38,025 bases of DNA from an uncultured Eubacteriales bacterium (lineage in GTDB: Bacteria; Bacillota; Clostridia; Oscillospirales; Oscillospiraceae): contig ONIG01000022.1 in assembly GCA_900317855.1 (NCBI GenBank), forward strand, positions 1 through 38,025. Reading direction: 5' to 3'. A program made the translations under genes and the position numbers. The notes under the pieces are model-generated. The model saw only the letters and a list, made by a program, of their open reading frames with translations, was not told the DNA's origin and ran no database searches. Shown one piece after another: positions 19,908 to 27,435 of the stretch. Positions within the stretch are counted from its first letter, which is position 1, and each line of letters opens with the position of its first letter.

Positions 19908-20387
19908 TCAGCCCTCATGTGTGGGGGCGACCCACTGACGGATCTGCGCGGCATTGCGCTCGGCGGCGTCGCTGCCGAGCAGCCCGCCGGTCAGCGCCGT
20001 GACGAGCTCGGGCAGTTTCGCGTCCACGGCAGCGGCCGCGGCGGTCTCTTCGTCGCGCACACGCGCCCGCATGGCGCGCGTGGCCTGTGCGGCCTCCTGG
20101 TGCGCGCTCTGCAGCGCCTGGGCGCGCGCGCGCTCGGCTGCGCTCTTGGCCTCGGCCAGCAGCGCGTCCGCCGCGGCGGCCTGCTTGCGCTGGGCCTCGC
20201 TGCGCTCGTGCGCGGCCGCGTCGAGCTGCTGCTGGGCGGTGCGCCCGGCGCTGAGCCCGTCCTGAATGCGCGCGTCGCGCGCGGCCATGAACGACACCAG
20301 CGGGTCAAACAGCAGCTTCTTCAAAACCACCAGCAGCACGAAAAAGCAGATCACCGTCCAGATCAGTTCGGAGATGTTGATGCTCAA
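19908..20387 (-). CDS. atpF: ATP synthase FO b subunit
   Basis: Separate b-type stalk subunit of 159 residues. It has an N-terminal membrane segment (about 7-24, LIWTVICFFVLLVVLKKL), the family motif FDPLVSFMAARDARI and then a long Ala-rich coiled coil. The start is probably TTG at 20387 with GGGAGG 8 bases upstream. It lies just upstream of the b-delta-alpha fusion, so the enzyme likely pairs two different b chains, as in cyanobacteria and mycobacteria (b and b'). Confidence 0.94.
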   Translation of the reverse strand: MSINISELIWTVICFFVLLVVLKKLLFDPLVSFMAARDARIQDGLSAGRTAQQQLDAAAHERSEAQRKQAAAADALLAEAKSAAERARAQALQSAHQEAAQATRAMRARVRDEETAAAAAVDAKLPELVTALTGGLLGSDAAERNAAQIRQWVAPTHEG

Positions 20388-20415
20388 AGCGTGTGCCTCC
20401 CTTGTTCCGTGCCGT

Positions 20416-20646
20416 TCAGCCGATCTTGCCGATCAGCAGAAACGCGATCAGCAGGCCGTAGATCGTCAGCGATTCGAGCAGACCCATGGCGATGATCATG
20501 TTCGAGCGGATGGTGCCGGCGGCCTCGGGCTGGCGCGCGATGGCGTCCATGGCGTGGGCGGCGGCCAGACCCTGGCCGATGCCGGGGCCGATGGTGCTGA
20601 TGGCGATGGCGAGCGCGGCGGCGATCGCGATGATTCCGGTTGACAT
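20416..20646 (-). CDS. atpE: ATP synthase FO c subunit, Na+-type residues
   Basis: Ring subunit of 76 residues forming two membrane helices joined by the polar loop ARQPEA. The ion-carrying Glu58 sits in helix 2 (LLESLTIYGLL). Gln25 (GPGIGQG), Glu58, Ser59 and Tyr63 match the residues that coordinate Na+ in Ilyobacter tartaricus (Gln32, Glu65, Ser66, Tyr70). Leu60 replaces the Thr67 position. This suggests, but does not prove, Na+ coupling. The ATG has AGGAGG upstream. It lies between atpB and atpF. Confidence 0.96.
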   Translation of the reverse strand: MSTGIIAIAAALAIAISTIGPGIGQGLAAAHAMDAIARQPEAAGTIRSNMIIAMGLLESLTIYGLLIAFLLIGKIG

Positions 20647-20716
20647 AACTCTTTTCCTCCTAAATTTTCTTAGCTGTCTGAAAGGTTGTTACTTACATTT
20701 TCATGGGGGATGCGCG

Positions 20717-21379
20717 TCACTCCTCGATGGCTTCCTCGATATAGATCGACAGCAGCATCGTGAACACGACGGCCTGGATCAGGCAGAACAGCAGGCTCAG
20801 CACCTGCATGAGCAGCGGCAGCACGAGCGGGAAGAGGTTGCCGAGCTCGTGCGTGACCATTTCCTCGCCGTAGAGGTTGCCGTACAGTCGCAGCGCGAGG
20901 GAGAACGGCCGCACGATCTGCTCGATGAGGTTGAGCGGCAGCATGAGCAGGAAGGGCTTGATGAAGCTCTTGAGATAGCCCTTGAGTCCGCGGCGCTGGA
21001 TGCCGACGGTGTGCGTCATGCAGAAGGCGATGATGGCCAGGCCTGCCGTGACGGACAATGTGGCCGTCGGCACGGTGAACACCTCGCCCGCGCCGGGCAG
21101 CAGCCCGATGTAGTTGGACACGACGATGAAGATGAAAAACGTCGCCATCATCGGGAAATAGCGCCGGGCGTTGGCCGGGCCGAGGATGCCGCCGTAGAAG
21201 CCCTGCAGCTTTTCAACGGCCATTTCGGCGGCGTTTTGCAGCGGGCCGGGCACATCGCGCAGCCTGCGCGTGGCCAGCCATGACAGCAGCGCCAGCACGG
21301 CCACGATGACCCACATGGTCACGACCGCGCCGGTCACCTCCAGCGGGCCGATGGAAAACAATACGTTCGTCTCACCCAT
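20717..21379 (-). CDS. atpB: ATP synthase FO a subunit
   Basis: Stator channel subunit of 220 residues with about five to six membrane helices. The essential Arg of helix 5 is in RPFSLALRLYGNLYGEEMV, and IQAVVFTMLLSIYI is the last helix. The ATG at 21379 has GGAGGG about 9 bases upstream and overlaps the end of atpI by 8 bases, so the genes are translationally coupled. A longer frame upstream is atpI read in another frame. Confidence 0.95.
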   Translation of the reverse strand: MGETNVLFSIGPLEVTGAVVTMWVIVAVLALLSWLATRRLRDVPGPLQNAAEMAVEKLQGFYGGILGPANARRYFPMMATFFIFIVVSNYIGLLPGAGEVFTVPTATLSVTAGLAIIAFCMTHTVGIQRRGLKGYLKSFIKPFLLMLPLNLIEQIVRPFSLALRLYGNLYGEEMVTHELGNLFPLVLPLLMQVLSLLFCLIQAVVFTMLLSIYIEEAIEE

Positions 21380-21794
21380 TGGTGTCGTCCCTCCGTTCGT
21401 CCGCCGGCTCGGTGTCCGGCATCTGCTCCTGCGCCGCGTCGGCGGGCAGCTCGATCGTCTCCGCGTCCGGCACCTCCACACCCTCGGCGGGGATGGTGTC
21501 GTCCATCCTCCGGGCGAGGATCCACACGCCGGCGATGCTGCCGCCTGACAGGCCGACGGCCGTGCCGATGAGCGTGCCGGCCAGCGGCAGCGGCAGCACG
21601 TTGCGCAGCAGGTACACGAGCACGAGCGCGGCGAGGTTGATGACCTGCCGCAGACCGCTGGTGCCCATGACGGAGGCGGTGTTCTGTTTGGCGCGCTGCA
21701 GGCTGCGGCGCGTCAGCAGCGTGTTGCCGGCGGCCACAAGCAGGCCGAACGCCAGTCCGGCCGCGCCGCCGAGCAGATATTGTCCGATCGACAT
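21372..21794 (-). CDS. atpI: ATP synthase subunit I-like membrane protein
   Basis: Protein of 140 residues with four hydrophobic segments (YLLGGAAGLAFGLLVAAGNT; VINLAALVLVYLLRNVLPL; LAGTLIGTAVGLSGGSIAGV) and an acidic C-terminal tail. Position and topology fit AtpI, which helps c-ring assembly in several bacteria and in some also affects Mg2+ or Na+ handling. Sequence conservation in this family is low, so the call rests mostly on position. The ATG at 21794 has GGAGG upstream. It is the first gene of the operon. Confidence 0.75.
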   Translation of the reverse strand: MSIGQYLLGGAAGLAFGLLVAAGNTLLTRRSLQRAKQNTASVMGTSGLRQVINLAALVLVYLLRNVLPLPLAGTLIGTAVGLSGGSIAGVWILARRMDDTIPAEGVEVPDAETIELPADAAQEQMPDTEPADERRDDTNG

Positions 21795-21844
21795 TGGCTG
21801 TTCCTCCCGATGCGTGGAAAGCCCCGACACGGCCGGGGCGATTT

Positions 21845-21873
21845 CTTAGCGAAAACTTAGCGGATACTTAACA
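21845..21873. promoter_or_regulatory. Three 11-bp-spaced iterons at the atp promoter
   Basis: CTTAGCG (21845-21851), CTTAGCG (21856-21862) and CTTAACA (21867-21873), each followed by 4 bases, so the period is 11 bp. That spacing is typical of OmpR/PhoB-family response regulator sites. It lies within about 10-40 bp downstream of the -10 box, so binding would likely repress. Confidence 0.5.
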
Positions 21874-21880
21874 GTATTCT

Positions 21881-21908
21881 ACTATATCATGACGACGAAA
21901 AATTGCAA
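21881..21908 (-). promoter_or_regulatory. Promoter of the atp operon
   Basis: On the minus strand, TTGCAA (21903-21908), a 16-bp spacer and TATAGT (21881-21886), about 87 bp upstream of the atpI ATG. Confidence 0.7.
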
Positions 21909-21985
21909 TACCCAATTCAGGAATTTGAATAATTTTGTTGAATTCTACAAATAGCAACAAAATGCCCCGGAACCTGCTGCTCCGC

Positions 21986-22014
21986 TTCACAAACCGGGGG
22001 AAATAGTATATACT
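21986..22014 (+). promoter_or_regulatory. Promoter of apgM-ispE
   Basis: TTCACA (21986-21991), a 17-bp spacer and TATACT (22009-22014). It is divergent from the atp promoter and 82 bp upstream of the apgM start. Confidence 0.78.
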
Positions 22015-22029
22015 GTGGGGCAGAAAAAA

Positions 22030-22064
22030 CCGCGGGTCCCGGCATCCCACAGGGCACCCCGCGG
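22030..22064 (+). other. Hairpin in apgM leader
   Basis: CCGCGGG (22030-22036) pairs with CCCGCGG (22058-22064) in the presumed 5' untranslated leader. It is followed by an A-run rather than a T-run, so it is not a terminator. The role is unknown. Confidence 0.4.
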
Positions 22065-22095
22065 CGAAAAAATCTTCCGAAAAGAGGGATACAGT

Positions 22096-23334
22096 ATGAA
22101 ATACATTCTCGTCATCGGCGACGGCATGGCCGACCACCCGCTCGACACGCTTGGCGGCCGCACGCCGCTGGAAGCTTCGAAAAAAGACGCGATCGACGAT
22201 CTCGCCCGCCACGGCATCCTCGGCAGCGTGCGCAATGTGCCCGAGGGCTTCGCCCCCGGCAGCGACACGGCCATCATGTCCATCTTCGGCTGCTCGCCGC
22301 GCAAGTACTTTTTCGGCCGCGCCCCGCTCGAGGCGGCGGCGTCCGGCATCAAGCTCGCCCCCGGCGACGCGTGCTACCGCTGCAACATGGTCACGTATGC
22401 CGATGAGGACGTGCCGTTCGAGCACAAGCACATCCTCTCCCACAGCGCGGGCAGCATCGAGGGCCGCGAGTCGGACGAGCTCGTGAGGATGCTCTTCCAT
22501 CACCCCGACTTCCGCCCGCTGGCCGAGCAGGCCGGCATGGTCATCCACAAGGGCTCGTCGTTCCGCCACCTCGCGGTGCAGAGCCACGTGGACATCAAAG
22601 GCATCCGGCTCGCCCCGCCGCACGATCACCTCGGCGAGGAGATCGGTCCCATCCTGCCCACCGGCTGCCCGAACGCCGACGTGCTGCGCGAGCTCATGCG
22701 CCGCGCGTTCGACATTCTCGACCAGCACCCGATCAACGTCGCGCGCCGCGCCGCCGGCAAGCTCCCGGCCAACGGCGTCTGGTTCTGGGCCGAGGGCACG
22801 GCGGCCGCGCTGCCGAACTTCCCGGAGCACTACGGGTCGGACGGCGGCGTCGTCTCGGCCGTGCCGCTGTGCCACGGTATCGGCATCCTGACGGGGCTGG
22901 AGGCCGTCACCGTCCCGACCGCGACCGGCGAGTGGGACACCGACTACGCCGCCAAGGTTGCCGCCGCGCTGGGCGTGCTGAAACGGCACGACTTCGTGGC
23001 CCTGCACCTCGAGGGCCCGGACGAGGCCACGCACAACCACGATCTCGAGCACAAGATCTACTCCATCGAGCGCCTGAGCGCCGACGTCGTCGCCCCCGTG
23101 ACCGAGGCGCTGCGCGCCGCGGGCGAGGACTTCCGCCTGCTGCTGCTCTCAGACCACATGACGTACATGGCCAACGGCGCGCACGGCGCGGATCCCGTGC
23201 CGTTCGTGCTCTATGACAGCCGCGTGACGGAGGGCTCCGGTCTGCCGTATTCCGAGGCCAACGGCCGCAAGGGCCCGTATGTGGACGACGGCGCGGAGCT
23301 GATGGACCTGCTCTTCGAACTCAAAAAGCTGTGA
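22096..23334 (+). CDS. apgM: Cofactor-independent phosphoglycerate mutase (ApgM type)
   Basis: Interconverts 3- and 2-phosphoglycerate in glycolysis without 2,3-bisphosphoglycerate, using two bound metals. The alkaline-phosphatase fold is recognisable by MKYILVIGDGMADHP at the start, the metal/phosphoserine segment PGSDTAIMSIFG, and the later HLEGPDEATHNHDLEHK and LLSDHMTYM motifs. The length of 412 residues fits the archaeal-type ApgM family. The ATG at 22096 has AGAGGG about 7 bases upstream. The frame runs further upstream but passes through the leader. It overlaps ispE by 4 bases (GTGA), suggesting co-translation. A homoserine-kinase-like alternative (ThrB2 type) exists in this family and cannot be fully excluded. 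Confidence 0.88.
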   Translation: MKYILVIGDGMADHPLDTLGGRTPLEASKKDAIDDLARHGILGSVRNVPEGFAPGSDTAIMSIFGCSPRKYFFGRAPLEAAASGIKLAPGDACYRCNMVTYADEDVPFEHKHILSHSAGSIEGRESDELVRMLFHHPDFRPLAEQAGMVIHKGSSFRHLAVQSHVDIKGIRLAPPHDHLGEEIGPILPTGCPNADVLRELMRRAFDILDQHPINVARRAAGKLPANGVWFWAEGTAAALPNFPEHYGSDGGVVSAVPLCHGIGILTGLEAVTVPTATGEWDTDYAAKVAAALGVLKRHDFVALHLEGPDEATHNHDLEHKIYSIERLSADVVAPVTEALRAAGEDFRLLLLSDHMTYMANGAHGADPVPFVLYDSRVTEGSGLPYSEANGRKGPYVDDGAELMDLLFELKKL

Positions 23335-24203
23335 CCGGCACGACGATGGAGCCCGCGTGGGCGAAGCTGAACCTGTCGCTGGACGTGCTCGGCGCGCGGC
23401 CCGACGGGTTTCACGACCTGCGCATGGTCATGCAGAGCGTGGATCTGCACGACGATGTGACCGTTACGCTTGACGATACCGGCACCTGCCGCGCCGAGAC
23501 CAACCGCAGCTATCTGCCCTGCGGGGCGGACAATGTGGCCGTGCGCGCGGCGCAGGTGTTTCTCTCGCGCGCGGGGCTTACCTGCGGCGTGCACATCCGG
23601 CTGCACAAGCGCATCCCCGTGTGCGCGGGGCTGGGCGGCGGCTCGTCGGACGCGGCGGCCGTGCTGCGCGCGCTCGAGCGGCTGACCGGCGCGGGCTTCA
23701 CCCGCACGCAGCTCGAGGAAATGGGGGCCGAGATCGGCTCGGACGTGCCGTACTGCGTCGCGGGCGGCACGGTGCTGGCCGAGGGCCGCGGCGAGCGGCT
23801 CACGCCCGTCACGCCCATGCCGCGCCTGCCGGTCGTGATCTGCAAGCCGGACTTCCCGATCTCGACGCCGGAGCTGTTCCACCGCGTGGACGCGCGCACC
23901 TCGCGCTGCCGCCCGGACACGGAGGGCATCTGCGCCGCGCTCGCCGACGGGGACATGCCCCGGCTCGCCCGCCGGATGTACAACGTCTTTGAGGACGTGC
24001 TCACCCACCGCGAGGGCGAGATCGCGGCCATCAAGAGCCGCCTGCTCGACGGCGGCGCGCTCGGCGCGGTCATGAGCGGCACGGGCTCGGCCGTGTTCGG
24101 CCTTTTCGCCGATGCCGACAGCGCGGCGTATACCAAGCGCCGGCTCGCGCGCGACTATCAAGAGTGCTTCCTGACCGAGACCATTGCCCGCCTGGAGATC
24201 TGA
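23331..24203 (+). CDS. ispE: 4-diphosphocytidyl-2-C-methyl-D-erythritol kinase (IspE)
   Basis: GHMP kinase of the MEP isoprenoid pathway that phosphorylates the 2-hydroxyl of CDP-methylerythritol. The N-terminal substrate motif AKLNLSLDVLGARPDGFHDL is typical. The ATP-binding loop is PVCAGLGGGSSDAAAVLRAL (about 96-115), and the C-terminal GAVMSGTGSAVFGLF is motif III. The length of 290 residues is normal. The GTG at 23331 overlaps the apgM stop by 4 bases; an ATG at 23346 is an alternative start. Neither has a strong ribosome site, which fits translational coupling. It is followed by a terminator. Confidence 0.96.
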   Translation: MTGTTMEPAWAKLNLSLDVLGARPDGFHDLRMVMQSVDLHDDVTVTLDDTGTCRAETNRSYLPCGADNVAVRAAQVFLSRAGLTCGVHIRLHKRIPVCAGLGGGSSDAAAVLRALERLTGAGFTRTQLEEMGAEIGSDVPYCVAGGTVLAEGRGERLTPVTPMPRLPVVICKPDFPISTPELFHRVDARTSRCRPDTEGICAALADGDMPRLARRMYNVFEDVLTHREGEIAAIKSRLLDGGALGAVMSGTGSAVFGLFADADSAAYTKRRLARDYQECFLTETIARLEI

Positions 24204-24227
24204 GCGCCCGCCGGATTAAAACCGAAC

Positions 24228-24274
24228 AAAACTGCCGATACTGAGCACAGATGCCCGGTACCGGCAGTTTTTTT
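24228..24274 (+). terminator. Terminator after ispE
   Basis: AAACTGCCG (24229-24237) pairs with CGGCAGTTT (24262-24270), followed by a T-run to 24274. It lies 24 bp past the ispE stop. Confidence 0.88.
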
Positions 24275-24297
24275 CATCACAGAAAGGCGGACATACG

Positions 24298-24927
24298 ATG
24301 CATACCCATTCTCTCTCCATCCATCCCGATTCCGGCCGCGCGCTGCGCCCGTGGGAGCTGGCGCTGCTGCTGGCCGTGTGCGTGACGCTGCTGACCGGCA
24401 CGTGGGCGCAGGCTCGCAGCCAGCTGCTCGCGGCCCGGCTCGTGCGGCTGCACGTGATCGCGGTCTCGGACGACGACACCGAGCAGGCCGTGAAGCTGCA
24501 GGTGCGCGACGCGGTGCTGGCCTATCTCGGGCCGCAGCTTGCCGACGTGACGGACATCGACGCGGCGGAGCAGCTCATCGCGGGCGACCTCGACGGCATC
24601 GCCCGCGCGGCGCAGGCGGCGGCGGGGGAGCGGCCGGTGCGCGTGTCGCTCGGCCCCGAGCACTACCCGACGCGCGACTACGGCACGTTCGCCCTCCCGG
24701 CGGGGGTGTATACCTCCCTGCGCGTGACGCTCGGCGCGGGCGCGGGGCACAACTGGTGGTGCGTCATCTTCCCGCCGCTGTGCGCGCAGGCGGCGGGATT
24801 GTCGGAGCAGGCGGTGCAGGCGCTCTCGGACAACGATGTGCGCCTCGTCACGGAGTCCGGCGGCGGCTATGTCGTGCGCTTCCGGCTGCTGGAGCTGTGG
24901 GACGCGCTCGTGCAGCGGCTGAGCTGA
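24298..24927 (+). CDS. spoIIR: Stage II sporulation protein R
   Basis: Forespore signalling protein that triggers SpoIIGA processing of pro-sigma-E in the mother cell. It is 209 residues long, with an N-terminal membrane or signal segment (about 18-38, WELALLLAVCVTLLTG). The family motifs follow: VRLHVIAVSDDDTEQAVKLQ, YPTRDYGTFALPAGVYTSL and GAGHNWWCVIFPPLC. The ATG has AAAGG about 10 bases upstream. It is a single gene between two terminators, and its sigma-F promoter was not identified with confidence. It shows that the organism, or its lineage, forms endospores. Confidence 0.96.
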   Translation: MHTHSLSIHPDSGRALRPWELALLLAVCVTLLTGTWAQARSQLLAARLVRLHVIAVSDDDTEQAVKLQVRDAVLAYLGPQLADVTDIDAAEQLIAGDLDGIARAAQAAAGERPVRVSLGPEHYPTRDYGTFALPAGVYTSLRVTLGAGAGHNWWCVIFPPLCAQAAGLSEQAVQALSDNDVRLVTESGGGYVVRFRLLELWDALVQRLS

Positions 24928-24953
24928 CGGCGCGGCGCGCAGATGGGACAGAC

Positions 24954-24991
24954 AAAACAGCACCCGATCCCATGGGATCGGGTGCTGTTTT
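24954..24991. terminator. Bidirectional terminator, perfect 38-base palindrome
   Basis: AAAACAGCACCCGATCCCA is followed directly by its exact complement, ending in a T-run on both strands. It lies between the convergent spoIIR and uridine-kinase-like genes. Confidence 0.92.
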
Positions 24992-25002
24992 TTATCGCCC
25001 GC

Positions 25003-25941
25003 TCAGTAGCTGTACACGCCGCCGCCGATGAACTCGCGCAGCATGCTCTCGGGCGCGAGCAGGGCGGGGTCGATCGTCTCGAAGCGCTCGAGCGCCGGCA
25101 GGATGCTGCGGATCTCCGCATAGCGCTCCGCGCCCTCGGGCACGGCCGCGAGCAGGGGCGCGGCGTAATTCTTCAGAATGGACACCTCGCACGGGAACGA
25201 CGAGTCGAACATCAGGTTCGCGCGCTCCTTGAACGGGGAGATGAACCGCTTCTCGCCGCGGCGGACGTTGGCCCACATGTCCAGCGTGGCGGCGGCGGGG
25301 GTGCCGCGGAAGTTGCTGTCGCGCACGAGGCGGCGCAGCAGGCGCATCCACGTGCCCTTGAACACCTCGCGCCCGTCGCTGTCCACGACGATGGAGCGCG
25401 CGCTGATATACAGCCGGAACGCGTCCGGGCAGTAGGCGGCGATGTCGTCATTGAGCGCGTGGATGCCCTCGCACACGGCGACCTCGTCCTTGCCGAGGCG
25501 CATGGGCCGGCCGATGGGGCCGGACTGCACGCGCGTGACGAAATTATAGCGCGGCAGGTGGATCTCCTCGCCGCGGGCGAGCGCATTGAGGTGCTCGCCG
25601 AGCAGGTCCATGTCCAGGCACGCGGGGGACTCGAAGTCGATGTCGCCCTCCGGCGTGCGCGGCGCGGTGCGCGGGTTCACGGTGCGGAAATAGTCGTCCA
25701 TGGCGAGGCTCTGGCTGCCGATGCCCATCTTGCGCAGGGCCTCGGCAATCTTCATGGCCGTGGTGGTCTTGCCGCTGCCGGACGGGCCGGACAGCAGCAC
25801 GATCGGGCACGTGTGCACGTTCTCGGCGATGGCGCGGGCCGCGCGCTCGATCTTTTCGGCGTAGGCCGCGTCGCACGCGTCGACGAATTCCTTGGGGTCA
25901 GCCTGAATGCGGCGGTTGATCTCCTGAATGTGGTAACTCAT
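25003..25941 (-). CDS. Uridine kinase/phosphoribulokinase-family protein
   Basis: Protein of 312 residues with a P-loop kinase domain: Walker A SGPSGSGKTTTAMKIAEAL (about 51-69), the substrate-side Asp in AMDDYFRTVNPRTAPRTPEG, and CEGIHALNDDIAAY. It matches uridine kinase-like proteins that in Firmicutes usually carry an N-terminal extension. Here residues 1-47 (SYHIQEINRRIQADPKEF) fill that place. The nucleoside substrate is not certain. The ATG at 25941 overlaps the hemZ stop by 4 bases (ATGA), so the genes are coupled. Longer frames upstream are hemZ in another frame. Confidence 0.88.
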   Translation of the reverse strand: MSYHIQEINRRIQADPKEFVDACDAAYAEKIERAARAIAENVHTCPIVLLSGPSGSGKTTTAMKIAEALRKMGIGSQSLAMDDYFRTVNPRTAPRTPEGDIDFESPACLDMDLLGEHLNALARGEEIHLPRYNFVTRVQSGPIGRPMRLGKDEVAVCEGIHALNDDIAAYCPDAFRLYISARSIVVDSDGREVFKGTWMRLLRRLVRDSNFRGTPAAATLDMWANVRRGEKRFISPFKERANLMFDSSFPCEVSILKNYAAPLLAAVPEGAERYAEIRSILPALERFETIDPALLAPESMLREFIGGGVYSY

Positions 25942-27404
25942 TGAAAAAACGCCTCCAGTTCTGCCTTGGCCGCGCAGATGCGGTCGATATTGGCGATGTA
26001 TTCCGTGGGATACTTGGGGTCGATGTGCCGCTCGAGTTTGCCGCCGTTGGGGCGCACGAGCTTCGTCGAGGCGCCGCCGCCCATGGCGAGGATGCTGCAC
26101 AGCTCCTCCATGATGCAGATGTTGTAGAGATTCTCCTGCCCCGGCCGCGTCCAGCCGACGTTTTCAAACCCGCCGGACATGAACTTCTGCCGGTAGAGGT
26201 AATACGGCGCGTAGCCGGCGGCGTCGAGCGCGGTGCCGGCAAAGTCGAGCATCTCGCCGACCTGCTCGCCGTCGGGGATGGGGGCGTCCTGCGTCATGAG
26301 GTCGGCCCCGCGCTTGCGCGACAGCGTGTGCACGGTCACGTTTTCGGGCGCGAGCGCGAGCACCTGCTCGAGCGTGGCGCGGAAGCCGTCCGGCGTGTCG
26401 CCGGGCAGACCCGCGATCAGATCCATGTTCACGGCGAAGCCGCCGGTCTCGCGCACGAGACGCAGCGCGTCGAAAATATCCTGCGCGGTGTGGCGGCGGC
26501 CGATGGTCCCGAGCACGCGGTCGTCGAGCGTCTGGGGATTGACGCTGATGCGGTCGACCCGGTGCGCGCGCAGCACGTGCAGCTTGTCGGCCGTGATGGT
26601 GTCGGGCCGGCCGGCCTCGACGGTGAACTCGCGCAGGGCGCTGAGATCGAATGCCGCCTCGAGCTGCGTGCACAGCGCGTCGAGCTGGCGCGCCGAGAGC
26701 GTGGTCGGCGTGCCGCCGCCGATGTAGAGCGACACGACGCGCAGACCGGCGCGCTGCACGGCCTCTGCCGTCGCGGCGATCTCGCGCGCGAGCGCCTGCA
26801 GGAACTCCGGCACGAGCGCCATGCTCTTTTCCACCGACTGGCTCACGAAGCTGCAGTAGGCGCAGCGCGTCGGGCAAAACGGGATGCCCACGTACAGGCA
26901 CACGTCCTTGTCGCCGAGCGCGTCCATGGCGCGCAGCGTGGCGTGGGCGGTGCGCACGACGAGCGCGGCGCGCGCGGGTGCCACGTCGTAGTGCCGCTCG
27001 AAATAGCGCATGGCCTGCGCGTCGCCCATGCCCTGCGCGAGCAGGGGGGTCATGAGCTTGCCGGGGCGCACGCCCGTGAGCATGCCCCACGGTTTGTGCG
27101 GCATGCCGATGCCCATGGCCGCGCGGTAAAACGCGCGCTTGACCGCGCCCTGCAGCCGCCGGTCGGTCTCATTGGGGTCGGTCAGCTCGCTGTTGGGCAC
27201 GCTCGTGCGGCCGTTGGCCGTCCGGCCCTGATAGACGAGCACGCACGTCGCGGTCGTGATCTTGGGGCCGGGCATGAGCCGCAGCTCCACGCGGTCGCCG
27301 GTCGGCCGTCCGTCCGGATACTCCGGGCGCTCGTCCGGAAACAGCGTCAGGAGCATCTGCTCCACCGCATAGCGGTAATCATGTCCGATCAGATAGAGAT
27401 TCAT
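25938..27404 (-). CDS. hemZ: Radical SAM coproporphyrinogen dehydrogenase-like protein HemZ
   Basis: Protein of 488 residues of the HemN/HemZ family. The radical SAM cluster motif CPTRCAYCSF (Cys-x3-Cys-x2-Cys) is in VGIPFCPTRCAYCSF, followed by the SAM-binding GGGTPT. The N-terminal part (about 1-165) is the HemZ-specific extension. In Bacillus HemZ is linked to oxygen-independent haem synthesis; in anaerobes without a full haem pathway these proteins may act otherwise. The ATG has GAGGAG about 12 bases upstream. It is coupled to the following kinase gene. Whether it has coproporphyrinogen activity here is open. Confidence 0.9.
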   Translation of the reverse strand: MNLYLIGHDYRYAVEQMLLTLFPDERPEYPDGRPTGDRVELRLMPGPKITTATCVLVYQGRTANGRTSVPNSELTDPNETDRRLQGAVKRAFYRAAMGIGMPHKPWGMLTGVRPGKLMTPLLAQGMGDAQAMRYFERHYDVAPARAALVVRTAHATLRAMDALGDKDVCLYVGIPFCPTRCAYCSFVSQSVEKSMALVPEFLQALAREIAATAEAVQRAGLRVVSLYIGGGTPTTLSARQLDALCTQLEAAFDLSALREFTVEAGRPDTITADKLHVLRAHRVDRISVNPQTLDDRVLGTIGRRHTAQDIFDALRLVRETGGFAVNMDLIAGLPGDTPDGFRATLEQVLALAPENVTVHTLSRKRGADLMTQDAPIPDGEQVGEMLDFAGTALDAAGYAPYYLYRQKFMSGGFENVGWTRPGQENLYNICIMEELCSILAMGGGASTKLVRPNGGKLERHIDPKYPTEYIANIDRICAAKAELEAFFQ

Positions 27405-27435
27405 GGTATTCTTTTTCTCCTCTTCCTGTGTCAGG

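Noticed and set aside
22030..22070. Possible T-box in the apgM leader because of GGGCACCCCGCGG
   Set aside because: The T-box core GGGTGGNACCGCG is not present on the plus strand, and no specifier loop or aminoacylation gene is seen.
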